64,000 nucleotides of DNA from Tessaracoccus aquimaris (GCF_001997345.1 NZ_CP019606.1:2914001-2978000); one strand, 5' to 3'. Shown: positions 33,819 to 43,734, counted from the stretch's first letter. A program made the numbers and translations. Notes: generated by a model not told the origin, from the sequence alone.

Positions 33819-35324
33819 TCAGAGCGGGTATGGGCCGGGGAGACCGTCGACGGCCGCGGAGAAGTCCACGATCCGCTCGTCGATGGCGTAGCGGTACCGC
33901 GAGAGCTGACGGGTGTTCGGCCGGGACGCGAGGTAGTCGCGCACCGCGTCCCTGTCGACACTTTCCAACCAGTCGGGAAGGTCGGAGACGGCGCGGAAGC
34001 CCGACAGGGTGGCGCAGTCGAGGAGCCACTGCCTTTGCTCAGGCGTGAGCAGGTTCTGCCTGCGCTGGAAGTAGACGACGTCGGGGTCGAGCCCGATGAG
34101 GCCCCTCAGCCACAGCCGGTTCGTCGCGTTGACCAGCGCATTGCGCCCGAGCGCATCGGTCGGTTCCGTGACCACGAAGTGGCTCCACAGCGGTGCGACG
34201 TCCGGGCCGGTGCGGACGGCGTCCAGGATGCCAAGCGACGGGAAGATCGGCGCGCCCGACCCGAGCAGGAACACGTCCGGCCCGACGGCGTCGCGGATCG
34301 TCGCGATGGCCTGCCGGTAGGCGGCCTCGCGGTCGATGTCGACGCTTCGCCGGCCGGCCACCGCACCCGCGTTGATGAAGTCGAGCTTCAGGTATGTGAA
34401 GCCCCAGTCCTTGACGACTCGGCGCACCGTCTCGACGAGGTGGTCGCGGGCGTCGGCGCGGGTGAAGTCGAACGTGTAGTAGTGGCTTCCCCAGTTCTCC
34501 CCCGCGCGGACGAGGTCGCCGTTGCCGTCGCGCAGCAGCATCTCGGGGTGCCGCGCCACGATCTCGGACCCGGGCAGCGCGATGAACGGCGCGATCCAGA
34601 GGCCGGGGCGGAGGCCGGCCTGGGCGATCCCGTCCGCGGTGGCGCGCATGCCGCCCGGGAACTTCTCGTTGGGCTGCCAGTCGCCGACGATGCGCTCCCA
34701 GCCGTCGTCGATCTGCACGGTGTCGAAGCCGAGGCCGGGCAGTTCCGGGACGATGTCGTCGAGCAGCGCCTGGGAAACGCCCTCGTAGAGCGAGTACCAG
34801 GAGCACCAGACGGCACCGGGCTCGGCCGTCATCGCTCCGTATCTGTCGGCCAGCAGCGCCCTGTAGCGGGCGAGAACGTCCTGCTCTGCGCCGCGCAGCA
34901 GCACCCAGGTTCCGGGGCGGCCGGTCTCGGTCCATCCGGTCAGGACGTCCGTGTCCGCACGCAACCGGGGTGTCTCCCCCTCCATGCAGCCGAGGAGCAC
35001 GCTGCCTGACTCGCCGGTGACGACCATCATCCACGAGGAATGGTGCCGGACGACGTCATGGTGGGCAGGGTCGTCGGCCGTCTGCAGTCGGTCGGCCCGC
35101 AGGACGCGCAGTGGTTCCTCGTCGATCCGGCGCCAGCCGGCCGGAGACCACGAGTTCTGACCGGTGCGGTAGACGTCGCCCTGCGCGATGCCGTGCAGCA
35201 GGGCGATCCTGGCGGCCTCGATCACCGACTCCTCGACGCCGGAGACGACCTCGGAGGGCCCGGCGACCACGCGGCCGTCGTGGTGAATGGGAAGTGGGTC
35301 GCGCACGGTGCTCCGATCAGTCAC
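33819..35324 (-). CDS. alpha-galactosidase-like glycoside hydrolase (GH36), about 501 aa
   Basis: TIM-barrel hydrolase of clan GH-D. 'VQIDDGWE' and 'GLWIAPF' are conserved barrel strands, the nucleophile Asp lies in 'TYLKLDFIN' and the likely acid/base Asp in 'VRTGPDVAPLW'. 'WCSWYSLYEG' lies at the start of the barrel. It has no signal peptide, so acts on imported oligosaccharides such as melibiose-type galactosides. Length is that of the short GH36 form. Start is uncertain: GTG 35324 is used; GTG 35306, with GGAG just upstream, is equally possible. Transcribed with the ROK regulator. Confidence 0.82.
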   Translation of the reverse strand: MTDRSTVRDPLPIHHDGRVVAGPSEVVSGVEESVIEAARIALLHGIAQGDVYRTGQNSWSPAGWRRIDEEPLRVLRADRLQTADDPAHHDVVRHHSSWMMVVTGESGSVLLGCMEGETPRLRADTDVLTGWTETGRPGTWVLLRGAEQDVLARYRALLADRYGAMTAEPGAVWCSWYSLYEGVSQALLDDIVPELPGLGFDTVQIDDGWERIVGDWQPNEKFPGGMRATADGIAQAGLRPGLWIAPFIALPGSEIVARHPEMLLRDGNGDLVRAGENWGSHYYTFDFTRADARDHLVETVRRVVKDWGFTYLKLDFINAGAVAGRRSVDIDREAAYRQAIATIRDAVGPDVFLLGSGAPIFPSLGILDAVRTGPDVAPLWSHFVVTEPTDALGRNALVNATNRLWLRGLIGLDPDVVYFQRRQNLLTPEQRQWLLDCATLSGFRAVSDLPDWLESVDRDAVRDYLASRPNTRQLSRYRYAIDERIVDFSAAVDGLPGPYPL

Positions 35325-35348
35325 TCGACGCCCGACTGGCGCCTCCGA

Positions 35349-35373
35349 GGTTAGGAAACTACTTTTACAAACC
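35349..35373. promoter_or_regulatory. candidate ROK-regulator operator
   Basis: Imperfect inverted repeat GGTTnGnAAA / TTTnCnAACC (8 of 10 arm positions pair) around a 5-base centre, about 25 bases upstream of the alpha-galactosidase start. An AT-rich palindrome stands out in this GC-rich region and resembles NagC/XylR-type sites. Confidence 0.5.
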
Positions 35374-35414
35374 TGGGTCAAGAATCGCTCACCGTTCGCC
35401 GCTACCGTGGGCCC

Positions 35415-37100
35415 ATGGCGCCGCTGCTGTATCCCAAGGACCCCCAGTTCGAGACAGAATCGGAGCGGGCTGTGTGGACACGACTACGGGATACTCTGCG
35501 GCCCGATGACGCGCTGATCGCCAACTACCGCCTCACCGACGCGCGCAAGGACCACGAGGCCGACCTGATCGCCGTGCTTCCCGGCGTGGGGGTGATCGTC
35601 ATCGAGGTCAAGGGCGCGGGCACCAAGTGCCGCGACGGGCAGTGGTACATCTGGCGCGAGCGGGAGGGACGCGACGTGCCGATCGACCCGGTGGGCCAGG
35701 CTCGGGACGCCCGCTACGCCGTCCGCGACTACATTGAGGGCGACCCGCTCTGGAAGGCCTCCTCACACGGTCGGATCCGGTCGGCCCACACGGTCGTGGC
35801 CCCATTCACGACGCTCGACGAGGCGTTCCACCTGCCCGACTGCCCGCGGTGGATGATCCACGACTCGACCGACCAGGACGACATCGCGAAACGGATCGCC
35901 GGGGTGGCCCGAGAGACGATCAAGGCCCCGGACGCCGATGCCTGCGAGCTGATCGTCGAGATCCTGACGAGCAAGGGGCGCCGGACGGCGCCGGATGTCG
36001 AGGGCGAGTCGGCCGAGCGGCAGGAACGCGCCGACCGACTGACGCAGGAGCAGTCCCTGATTCTGGACGTCACGAGGCTGCTGCGGCGCGTCGAGGTCCG
36101 CGGTGGGGCGGGCAGCGGCAAGACCGTCCTCGCACTCACCCAGGCACGCCAACTGGCACAGGGTCGCACTGGACGAAAGGCCGAGCGCGTCGCGCTGCTG
36201 TGCTACTCACTCGGCCTGGCCAGCCACTTTCGACGCGAGGTCGCCGGGTGGAACTACAAGCAGCGCCCAGCGTTCGTCGGCACCTTCGAGGCGCTCGCCA
36301 ACTTGTGGGGAATCGAGTCGGGTTCGCGTGACGACCCCAACTTCTGGGAGGTCCAACTCCCACTCCTGATGTCCGAGCGTGCGGCGCAACTTCCCCCGGG
36401 CGAGCGGTTCGACGCGTTCGTCGTCGACGAGGCGCAGGACTTCGCAGAGAGTTGGTGGTCACCACTGCTCGCGGCGCTGCGCGACGAGGCCGACGGCGGG
36501 TTGTACCTCTACTCCGACGCGAACCAGCGACTGTTCCAGCGGTTCGGGAACCCGCCCGTGCCGCTCGTGCCCCTGATGCTGGATCACAACCTCCGAAACA
36601 CCAGACAGATCGCCGAGGTCTTCCGCCCGCTCGCACCGTCGCGGATGCGTCTGGAGGGCGGAGACGGGCCCGAGGTGCACTACGTGCCTGCCTCCGTCGA
36701 CGACGCGATGGACGTCGCCGACGATCAGGTCGAGGCGCTGCTCGACGAGGGCTGGTCGCCGGGCAGCATCGCGCTGCTCACGACCGGGCGCCGGCATCCA
36801 GAACAGGCGTCGCGTCAGGAGCACGGCGGCCAGGACGGCTACTGGGAGACATTCGACGACCCCGACCTCGTCTTCTACGGCCATGTGCTCGGCTTCAAGG
36901 GCCTCGAACGGCGGGCCATCGTGCTGTGCGTGAACGAGGACGGCACCAAGGACCGGTTCAGGGAGCGCATCTACGTGGGGCTGTCCCGGGCGACCGACCG
37001 ACTGATCGTCGTCGGGGACCCGGACGCCATCGCCCGCTCTGACGCGGAGGTCGTCAAGGCGCTGCGGCGAGGCGCTCAGCCTGCGGCCTCCACCACCTGA
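35415..37100 (+). CDS. NERD nuclease-domain plus UvrD-like helicase protein, 561 aa
   Basis: N-terminal NERD (nuclease-related) domain: 'HEADLIAVLPGVGVIVIEVKG' supplies the D...ExK restriction-endonuclease-type residues (about residues 50-67). A superfamily 1 helicase core follows from residue 205: Walker A 'RGGAGSGKTV', motif II 'FVVDEAQDFAE', motif III 'YLYSDANQ', motif IV 'LDHNLRNTRQIAEVF' and motif VI 'IYVGLSRATDRLIVVG'. Such single-gene fusions are linked to DNA repair or to phage defence; the role here is not shown. Divergent from the galactosidase gene and convergent with the MFS gene, overlapping its end by 25 bases. Confidence 0.88.
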   Translation: MAPLLYPKDPQFETESERAVWTRLRDTLRPDDALIANYRLTDARKDHEADLIAVLPGVGVIVIEVKGAGTKCRDGQWYIWREREGRDVPIDPVGQARDARYAVRDYIEGDPLWKASSHGRIRSAHTVVAPFTTLDEAFHLPDCPRWMIHDSTDQDDIAKRIAGVARETIKAPDADACELIVEILTSKGRRTAPDVEGESAERQERADRLTQEQSLILDVTRLLRRVEVRGGAGSGKTVLALTQARQLAQGRTGRKAERVALLCYSLGLASHFRREVAGWNYKQRPAFVGTFEALANLWGIESGSRDDPNFWEVQLPLLMSERAAQLPPGERFDAFVVDEAQDFAESWWSPLLAALRDEADGGLYLYSDANQRLFQRFGNPPVPLVPLMLDHNLRNTRQIAEVFRPLAPSRMRLEGGDGPEVHYVPASVDDAMDVADDQVEALLDEGWSPGSIALLTTGRRHPEQASRQEHGGQDGYWETFDDPDLVFYGHVLGFKGLERRAIVLCVNEDGTKDRFRERIYVGLSRATDRLIVVGDPDAIARSDAEVVKALRRGAQPAASTT

Positions 37101-38317
37101 GGCGGCACGCTTGGGGCCCTCAGCCGTCGCACCTCGGGTGACAGGAGCGCAAGGACGACGGTGACAAGCATCAGGAGGGCCGCGCCGATCATCGAGGGGC
37201 GCGCTCCCCACCACACGACGGCGTGGCCGGCGAGCAGCAGGCCGATGGGTCCGAACATGAGCGACCCGAACGCGTCGTAGGCCGCGACGCGGGACAGCGC
37301 CTCTGCGGGGACGAGGCTCTGCATGGTGGTGTTCCACAGGACGCCGAAGATGTCGAATGCCATGCCCATCACGACGGCGAGGAGAACGACGATCCAGAGC
37401 GGCGCCCCGAGGCCGAGCGCCAGGAAGGTCGGGGTCGCGAGCGCGGTCAGCAGCACGCCGACCAGGATCGGTCGACTCGGGCGGATCCGCATGGCGATCA
37501 GCACGCCGAGGACCATGCCGACGGCGTCGCCGGCCAGCACCCACGCCCACGGCGTGGCGCCGCCCATCTCGGTGTCGGCGAGCACGGGGCCGAGCACTCC
37601 GAAGCAGGCCTGGAAGAGCAGCACCAGCATCGAGAACTGGAGCACGACGACCCAGATCCACTGCCGCGAGGAGAACTCGCGCCAGCCGCGCTTGAGGTCG
37701 CCGAGCGTCGACCCGGAGTCGCCGCGCCGATCCGCGAGTCCGCGCAGGCCCGAGATGATCAGACCAGAGGTCGCGAACAACGCGCCGGCCCCGATCAGCG
37801 CCCAGGCTCCTCCGACGACGGCGACGATCCAACCGGCGAACACCAACCCCGCGATCCTCGCAGTGTTCGCACCGAGCGCGAGCAGCGCGTTGCCCGACTG
37901 AAGTTGGGTGGGCTTGAGCACCTCGGGGATGATCCCGGTCAGCGCGGGCATCATCGTCGCGATGCCGACACCGCTGAACGCCGCCGCAACGCACAACTCC
38001 CAGAGGGACGGATCGCCGAGGAGGAGCAGCAGGCCGAGCGCAGTGAATGCGGTCGCCGACAGGAACTCCCCGACCATCATGACGCGCTGCCGCGGGAACC
38101 GGTCCGCGATCACGCCGCCGAACAGCAGGAAGGCGACCATCGGGACGCTCTCGGCTGTGAGGACGTAGGACAACGTCTCGCTGGTTCCGCCGGGCAGGTG
38201 CAGCACGCCGAAGGCGAGCGCGACGGGCGCGAACGACGACCCACCCATGGACGCGGTGCGGGCGAAGAAGAGGCGCGAGAACTGAGGATCGCGCAGCAGC
38301 GACCAATCGGCTCTCAT
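37076..38317 (-). CDS. MFS transporter (drug-efflux type), 413 aa
   Basis: Twelve predicted membrane helices. The inter-helix 2-3 loop 'GGVIADRFPRQRVMMVGE' is the MFS motif A. Sequence type resembles MFS_3/enterobactin-exporter-like proteins (EntS group) that export drugs or siderophores. ATG 38317 with AGGAGAG upstream. The last 25 bases overlap the convergent NERD-helicase gene. Confidence 0.88.
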   Translation of the reverse strand: MRADWSLLRDPQFSRLFFARTASMGGSSFAPVALAFGVLHLPGGTSETLSYVLTAESVPMVAFLLFGGVIADRFPRQRVMMVGEFLSATAFTALGLLLLLGDPSLWELCVAAAFSGVGIATMMPALTGIIPEVLKPTQLQSGNALLALGANTARIAGLVFAGWIVAVVGGAWALIGAGALFATSGLIISGLRGLADRRGDSGSTLGDLKRGWREFSSRQWIWVVVLQFSMLVLLFQACFGVLGPVLADTEMGGATPWAWVLAGDAVGMVLGVLIAMRIRPSRPILVGVLLTALATPTFLALGLGAPLWIVVLLAVVMGMAFDIFGVLWNTTMQSLVPAEALSRVAAYDAFGSLMFGPIGLLLAGHAVVWWGARPSMIGAALLMLVTVVLALLSPEVRRLRAPSVPPQVVEAAG

Positions 38318-38424
38318 GATCTCTCCTGACGGGGTGCGGCAATCAATGGTGCAGCAGCCCGCCGCCCGGCACGAAATCGGCCGACGCCCCTGGGAGAAGC
38401 GGCTTGCCAGCGACCCAGGAAAAG

Positions 38425-38463
38425 CCGAGAGGGCAGGCACCGTGATGGTGCCTGCCCTCTCGG
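38425..38463 (-). terminator. intrinsic terminator of the cold-shock gene
   Basis: Perfect 17-bp stem (CCGAGAGGGCAGGCACC / its complement) with a 5-base loop, starting 18 bases beyond the csp stop and followed on the minus strand by CTTTTCC. One of the clearest terminators in the window. Confidence 0.9.
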
Positions 38464-38480
38464 GGTCTAGATCGTTACGC

Positions 38481-38684
38481 TCAGAGCGCGCGGATGTTGG
38501 TTGCCTGGGGACCCTTGGGGCCCTGCTCGGTCTCGAACTCGACCTTCTGGCCTTCTTCGAGGGTCTTGTAGCCGGAGCCAACGATCGCACGGAAGTGCGC
38601 GAAAAGATCGGCGCTGCCGTCATCGGGAGCGATGAAGCCGTAGCCCTTTTCGGAGTTGAACCACTTGACGGTTCCTGTGGACAT
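38481..38684 (-). CDS. cold-shock protein, CspA family, 67 aa
   Basis: Small OB-fold RNA-binding protein. RNP1 is 'KGYGFI' and RNP2 reads 'LFAHFRAI', where most Csps have VFVHF/VFAHY; '[15 protein letters not shown]' and 'GPQATNI' are standard. Acts as an RNA chaperone. ATG 38684 is preceded by AAGGAAA. The 5' region contains an inverted repeat at 38725-38746. Confidence 0.96.
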   Translation of the reverse strand: MSTGTVKWFNSEKGYGFIAPDDGSADLFAHFRAIVGSGYKTLEEGQKVEFETEQGPKGPQATNIRAL

Positions 38685-38724
38685 GATGTGTTTCCTTTGT
38701 GTCGCAGGCAGGCACAACCCATAC

Positions 38725-38746
38725 CTCAGGTTGGCCTGTACCTGAG
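38725..38746. promoter_or_regulatory. inverted repeat in the csp upstream region
   Basis: CTCAGGT / ACCTGAG arms with an 8-base loop, 41-62 bases before the csp start. Could be part of a structured 5' leader, common in cold-shock mRNAs, or an operator. Not distinguishable by eye. Confidence 0.35.
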
Positions 38747-38914
38747 AGAATCCTACATGCTACGGGGTCGTCCGAATACCCAACCGCACACCTGATGCAT
38801 CTCGCTGGTGGCGAAACTCGCCGCACAGGGGGCTGAGCGGCCAGATTTTGGGAGGCTACGGTTGGTCCGAGGCGCTGGATCTCGCCGTCTCACCGCACCA
38901 CCGGGAGCCCGCCC

Positions 38915-39242
38915 ATGTCGACCGAGTTCTTGGCCCTCGTCGAGCACGGGACACGCTTCTACACCCGCAAGGGGTCCTCATCTCGTTCGAGGCCGCCAAG
39001 GCGTGGATCTGGGAGGACGACGGCCCGAGCACGCACGCGTCGATCATCGACGTGGCGGAACTGATGGATCCGTCCCGCGGGCCTTCCTCGCGGGCCCCGA
39101 TGAAACCTGGCTGAGGCCTCTCCTGGCGCGCCTCCTCGTCGGCGAGGACCCCGCCAGGTTGAGGTCGACGGCGATCGTTGAGTACCGCGCCCGCCACGGC
39201 GAGCCCCCAGCCGCCCTTGTGTACGACCACCCGCTGACCTGA
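38915..39242 (+). CDS. hypothetical protein, about 109 aa (two frameshifts)
   Basis: Three reading-frame pieces join into one sensible small protein. The first is MSTEFLALVEHGTRFYTRKG, the second 'VLISFEAAKAWIWEDDGPST..' and the third '[20 protein letters not shown]...YDHPLT'. Adding one G to the G4 run at 38971-38974 and one G to the G3 run at 39079-39081 restores the frame to the TGA at 39242. The protein has no motif I know. Either a recent pseudogene or, more likely given the pattern elsewhere in this window, a sequencing artefact. Confidence 0.55.
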
Positions 39243-39341
39243 CGCCCCGGGCGCTGAACCCCAACTCGGACGGCTCGAGGCGCAACATGCATCGCGTCCA
39301 GGACCACAAGGTCGACACGAAGTCGTGCGTCCGGCTCTACT

Positions 39342-40178
39342 TCAGCCCTTCGTGGCACCTTGCGTCAGACCGGCAACGATCCACCTGCTCGCGAATGCGA
39401 AGAGGAGCATGGTCGGCAGGATCGTCAGCACTGCGGCGGCCGACATCGGCCCCCACTCGATGTTGAAGCTGGAGATGAACCCGTTCAGGGCCGTGGGGAT
39501 GGTCTTGCGGTCATCTGTGTTGATGAGCGTGACGGCAAGGAACAGTTCGTTCCAGCAGTTGACGAAGTTGAAGATGAAGGTGGCGATGATGCCTGGTGTC
39601 ATGACCGGGACGATGACCCGCCACAGCGCGCCGAATCGGGTGGCGCCGTCGACCATTGCCGCCTCCTCGAGGCTGTCCGGCACGTTGTCAAAGAACCCAC
39701 GCAGCATGATCGCCGAGAAGGGGATCGTCATGGCGATGTAGATCAGCACCAGCCCGAAGCGCTTGTCGACAAGGCCCAGGTTGGTGAACATCTGATACAG
39801 CGGCCCGAGGGCGATGAACGCGGGGATCATCTGGGTGACGAGGAACGCCATCATGACAGCCCCCTTCCCCCGGAACTGGTAGCGGGAGAGGATGTAGGCG
39901 CTCAGTAGCGCGATGGCCGTCGCGACGAGGCCCGCCGCCGCGGACACGACGATGCTGTTGAGCAGGTAGGAGCCGAACTCGGATTTCTGGAAGAGGCTCG
40001 TGTAGTTGTCGAGCGTGAACTGCCTTGGCCAGTACCGCACGGGATACTCGGCGATCTGGTTGGCAGGCTTGAACGACGTCAGCAGGATCCAGTAGAGCGG
40101 GAAGATCGTGATGATGAGCCAGAACCCGAGCCCGACGATCCGGATGGCCGACAGCCACCGTGGGTCTTTGCTGATCAT
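39342..40178 (-). CDS. sugar ABC transporter permease, MalG/UgpE type, 278 aa
   Basis: Six membrane helices and the EAA loop 'LEEAAMVDGATRFGALWRVIVP', which contacts the ATPase. Family CUT1 carbohydrate uptake. ATG overlaps the stop of the first permease gene by 4 bases (ATGA). No ATPase gene is present in the cluster, so a shared MsiK-type ATPase elsewhere is expected, as is common in actinobacteria. Confidence 0.9.
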   Translation of the reverse strand: MISKDPRWLSAIRIVGLGFWLIITIFPLYWILLTSFKPANQIAEYPVRYWPRQFTLDNYTSLFQKSEFGSYLLNSIVVSAAAGLVATAIALLSAYILSRYQFRGKGAVMMAFLVTQMIPAFIALGPLYQMFTNLGLVDKRFGLVLIYIAMTIPFSAIMLRGFFDNVPDSLEEAAMVDGATRFGALWRVIVPVMTPGIIATFIFNFVNCWNELFLAVTLINTDDRKTIPTALNGFISSFNIEWGPMSAAAVLTILPTMLLFAFASRWIVAGLTQGATKG

Positions 40179-41121
40179 GACGTGCGCTCCCTGTTCAGCA
40201 GCATGAGATACATCCCGGTGAACACGACAAGCACGCCCATGATGATGAATCCGAGAGCCGAGGCGAGCCCGTACTCGCCCTGCTGTGTGTACTGGATCAT
40301 CCAGGTGGTGGCGATCTGCGTCTGGTCGCCAGGCCCGCCACCGGTCATCGCGTAGATGATGTCGGGGAAGTTGAAGATCCAGATGATGCGCAGCAGCACT
40401 GTGAGCACCAAGGTGCTGCGGATGGTTGGGATTGTCACGCGGGTGAGTGTCTGCCAGCGTCCGGCGCCGTCGAGCGCTGCTGCCTCGTACAGTTCGTCGG
40501 GCACCGACTGGAGGGCCGCGAGGATCATGATCGAGAAGAAGGTGACGCCGTACCAGATGTTGGCGACGATGACGGCGACGAGCGCCAGGTCCGGGTTGGC
40601 GAGCCAGGGAACCGGCTTGCTGACGATTCCGATGCGCATCAGGAGGTCGTTGACGACCCCGAACTCGGAGTTGAACATCCACCGGAAGAGGATGCCGATG
40701 AGGAAGCCGGAGACGGCCCACGGGTAGAAAACGACCGCCTGGTACAGGCCCCTGAAGCGGAACTTCTTGCGGAGCCCAAGGGCGATGAGGAACCCGATCA
40801 GGAGTTGTGGGACGAGCGAACAGACCACCCAGATCACCGAGTTCAGCATCACCTTGCCGAACATCGGGTCGGCGATGAGGGTCTGGAAGTTGCCGAGGCC
40901 GACGAACGGGGTACTGGTCAGGTCCCAGAGCGACCACTTCCTGAACGCCATCTGGCCGCCGACGACGAGCGGGTAGTACGTGAAGATGATGACGAAGATG
41001 AAGGCTGGCGAGAGGTACGCCAGGATCGTCAGCGCAGCTCGTGCGTTGAACTGTCGCCCCGTACGGGGGCGGACGCCCTTGGCGTCCGCCCCTTGGCGAC
41101 CTCATCGGTCGTGGCTGACAT
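40175..41121 (-). CDS. sugar ABC transporter permease, MalF/UgpA type (frameshift near the start), about 315 aa
   Basis: The body from 'ALTILAYLSPAFIFVIIF' onward is a complete CUT1 permease with EAA loop 'LYEAAALDGAGRWQTLTRV'. In the sequence as given this frame has no start codon upstream of its first helix. The natural start, ATG 41121 (MSATTDEVAKG...), lies three bases after the binding-protein stop but in another frame. One extra G in the G4 run (C4 at 41057-41060) joins them and gives a normal length. Otherwise only a truncated form from ATG 40951 would be made, lacking helix 1. Confidence 0.82.
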
Positions 41122-41124
41122 CGA

Positions 41125-42426
41125 TCAGCCTTCCCACTTCTGGGTCCAGTACTCGTCCCAGCCCTTCAGGAGATCGGCGGTCGACATCTTGCCGAGCAGG
41201 ACCTGCTGCAGGTCGGTCTCGGAACGCTTCATCCACTCGGTCCACCACGCGGAACTGCGCGGCTCGATGACGGAGATCCACGTGTCGGGGTTCGAGGTCA
41301 TCTCGACGTAGCCGGCCCACGGCCCGGTCTTGAAGAACTCATCCTCGCCTGCGGACTTCAGGATCGGAACCAGCGAATTGTCCTGAGCGAACTTGGTGGA
41401 CGGGTCACCCGAGAGCCACTTCACCAGCTTCACGGCCTCCTCCTTGTGTTTGGAGGACTCGGCGACGCCCCAGCCTGCCGTCGCCATCGGCCACGCGGCC
41501 TTGCCGGTCGGACCGACAGGGTTCGGTGCCACGTTCCACTGGTCCTTGGTCAGCGTCGAGTCGTTGACGACGGCGATGACCTCGGGGTCCTGGAGCAGGA
41601 AGGCGGTCGACCCGTTGGTGAAGGCCTGCACCATCTCGGCATAGCCCCATGCCACGGAGGACTCGGGAGATCCGGTCTTGAACAGCTCGATGTACTTGTC
41701 GAGCGCGACCTGGGACTCAGGGGTCGAGAAGATCGTCTTCCCGCTCGTGACCTTGTACGCGTTCTCGACGTCGAGGTTGTCCGCGTTGTAGGCCTCGAGG
41801 ATGCTCATCAGCTGACCGGACGAGTTCGCCCCTCCACGGAACGCGTAACCGTAGCGGTTCTTGGTGGGGTCCTGGATCTTGGCTGCCTGAGAGATCAGCT
41901 CGTCCCAGCTCTTCGGCGGACCAGCGAAGCCGGCCTCCTTCACCAGATCGGTGCGGTAGAACAGGCTCAGTCCATAGAAGCCGTAGGGGACGAAGTAGGC
42001 CTTGCCGTCGGCGTCGACGGTGAACTTCTTGGTCTGGTCGGTGAGGAGGTCATAGCCCTCCCAGCCCTTCAGGTCGCCCGCCATGTCGTAGAGCCACTTG
42101 TTGTTGCTGAACGGCCCGACGGTGAGGTCACGCACCTCAAGCACGTCGACGCCCGACCCGGACTGCAGCATCTGCTGGATCTTCTGGTCGGCCTGCTCGG
42201 TGGGCGGCGAGACGAGCTGCACCTTGATGCCCGGGTTGGCCTTCTCGAAGTCCGCCAGCATGCCCTTGAGTAGGTCTGTGCGGGCAGGGTTGGTCAGTGA
42301 CTCGACCATCTGGAGGGTGACGTCGCCGCCCTCCCCCTTGTTGCCTTCGTCGCCGCCGGCGCAGCCGGTCAGCACAAGCCCGAATGCCGACATCGCCGCA
42401 ACAGCTGAGATCAGCTTCTTGCGCAT
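41125..42426 (-). CDS. sugar ABC transporter solute-binding lipoprotein, 433 aa
   Basis: Lipobox 'LVLTGCAGG' (Cys about residue 22). Mature part is a CUT1 extracellular solute-binding protein: 'FEKANPGIKVQLVSPP', 'VPYGFYGLSLFYRTDLVKEAG', 'PKSWDELISQAAKI' and 'AWPMATAGWGVAES' are family landmarks. Captures an oligosaccharide or sugar derivative for the two permeases that follow. ATG 42426 has AAGGAGG 8 bases upstream. Preceded by the aminotransferase gene, 26 bases away. Confidence 0.92.
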   Translation of the reverse strand: MRKKLISAVAAMSAFGLVLTGCAGGDEGNKGEGGDVTLQMVESLTNPARTDLLKGMLADFEKANPGIKVQLVSPPTEQADQKIQQMLQSGSGVDVLEVRDLTVGPFSNNKWLYDMAGDLKGWEGYDLLTDQTKKFTVDADGKAYFVPYGFYGLSLFYRTDLVKEAGFAGPPKSWDELISQAAKIQDPTKNRYGYAFRGGANSSGQLMSILEAYNADNLDVENAYKVTSGKTIFSTPESQVALDKYIELFKTGSPESSVAWGYAEMVQAFTNGSTAFLLQDPEVIAVVNDSTLTKDQWNVAPNPVGPTGKAAWPMATAGWGVAESSKHKEEAVKLVKWLSGDPSTKFAQDNSLVPILKSAGEDEFFKTGPWAGYVEMTSNPDTWISVIEPRSSAWWTEWMKRSETDLQQVLLGKMSTADLLKGWDEYWTQKWEG

Positions 42427-42452
42427 GGATCCTCCTTGATTCTTGTTGGCTG

Positions 42453-43656
42453 TCATGCCTGATGTGTCCCCCCGCCGGGTTCGATAGACCACCGATGAAG
42501 CAGAGGGATTCCCACCGTGGCCAGGTACTGGTAGTCGTAGATCGAGTTGTAGGCATGGCCCGACAGGCGTAGGAAGCCGCGGCCCTCAAAGTTGGTGAAG
42601 GCGATGGCGATTCCGGTCGCATCGCTGAACGGCACCCGGAGCGCATCGGCACCCGCATGGGTGGCTCCGAGGGTGCCGGGGAGACCCACAAGTCGCAGCG
42701 GACCCACCGGTTGGCCAACGTCGGGCAACGGGTTGTCGACCAGCCCCTCAAGCGCTTGGGCAACCACGCCGCAGCCCTCGTCGAGGAGCGCAGCCGATCT
42801 TGCCCGGAGCCGCTCCCAGCCCACGGTCTCGCCCAGGTGTCGCCACGCGAAAGGTGCGGCGAGCCACGGCGTCGCGTCGAACGTGCCGCCATGGTCGAAC
42901 CGCAGGGGGAAGGGGTGCGGTGAACCCCACGAGTCGATCAGCGGAAAGAGCTCCTGCCCGGACCCGCGCGCGACAAGCACAGCCGCCCCGCGGGGGCGCT
43001 CACGAACTTGTGCAGGTTGCCCACCCAGTAGTCCGCCTCACGACAGATCGGGTCGGGGAGCACTCCTGGAGCGTGTGCGCCGTCGACGAGAGTGAGGACG
43101 CCCAACGACCGGGCCTCGCGGCAGATCGCGTCGACTGGGAAGGCGCGGGCCGTGGCGGAGGTGACCTGGTCGATCACCAGCAGCGTCGGCCGCTCTGCGC
43201 GCATGGCCTCGCCGACCAGTCCGATCACCTCGTCCTCGGTGGCGTTGAGGGGGATGTCGACCACGCTTGCCCGGCCCCCCGTTCGGGCAGCGACGCGCTC
43301 GGCGCCCATCGTCACGGCACCGTATCCGTGGTTGGTGGTCAGGACGGTGACCGGTCCGCGGTCCATCAGCGACTGATAGACGACGGAAGCACCGGCAGAG
43401 GCGTTGAGGACGAAGGCCAACCTGCTTGGGTCGACCGCCAGCAGTTCCGCCATCTCCTCGCGTGCGTCCCCGACCCGGGGGCGAGCGTGGCGAACCATCG
43501 CACGGGGTTCCACTCGGCGATCTCGCGCAACCGGTTCTGCTCAGCCTGTACCGCGACGGGCACAGCGCCGAACGACCCGTGGTTCAAGTGCCGCACGCAC
43601 GGATCGAGCGTCCACCGCAACTGCAGATCGGACCATCCGGGCGAAGAAATCGTCAT
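42453..43656 (-). CDS. class V aminotransferase, isopenicillin-N-epimerase-like (two frameshifts), about 401 aa
   Basis: PLP enzyme in three frame pieces: N-terminal 'LQLRWTLDPCVRHLNHGSFGAVP', the middle with 'TLVDGAHAPG' (Asp that pairs with PLP) and 'NLHKFVSAP' (Schiff-base Lys), and the C-terminal domain starting 'AVLVARGSGQ'. One added base in the G5/C3 stretch near 43474-43481 and one in the C4 run at 42986-42989 restore a 401-aa enzyme of normal length. ATG 43656 follows AAGGAGG. It begins an operon with the sugar importer and faces the FadR-type regulator. Transaminase, desulfurase or epimerase activity are all possible. Confidence 0.82.
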
Positions 43657-43671
43657 CGACTCAAGACCTCC

Positions 43672-43682
43672 TTGTCTGACAA
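43672..43682. promoter_or_regulatory. FadR/GntR operator, copy 1
   Basis: Perfect palindrome TTGTCTGACAA (arms TTGTC/GACAA), 16 bases before the aminotransferase start. Identical to a second site 52 bases further on. Fits the short palindromes bound by FadR-subfamily regulators. Confidence 0.72.
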
Positions 43683-43734
43683 TTATGTTGATCTACCGGC
43701 ATCATCACCAGACTATTGACCAAATCGTTACTAA

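Noticed and set aside
39243..39341. tRNA-like cloverleaf in the gap before the sugar permease
   Set aside because: No acceptor stem, T-loop GTTCGA or anticodon arm could be assembled.
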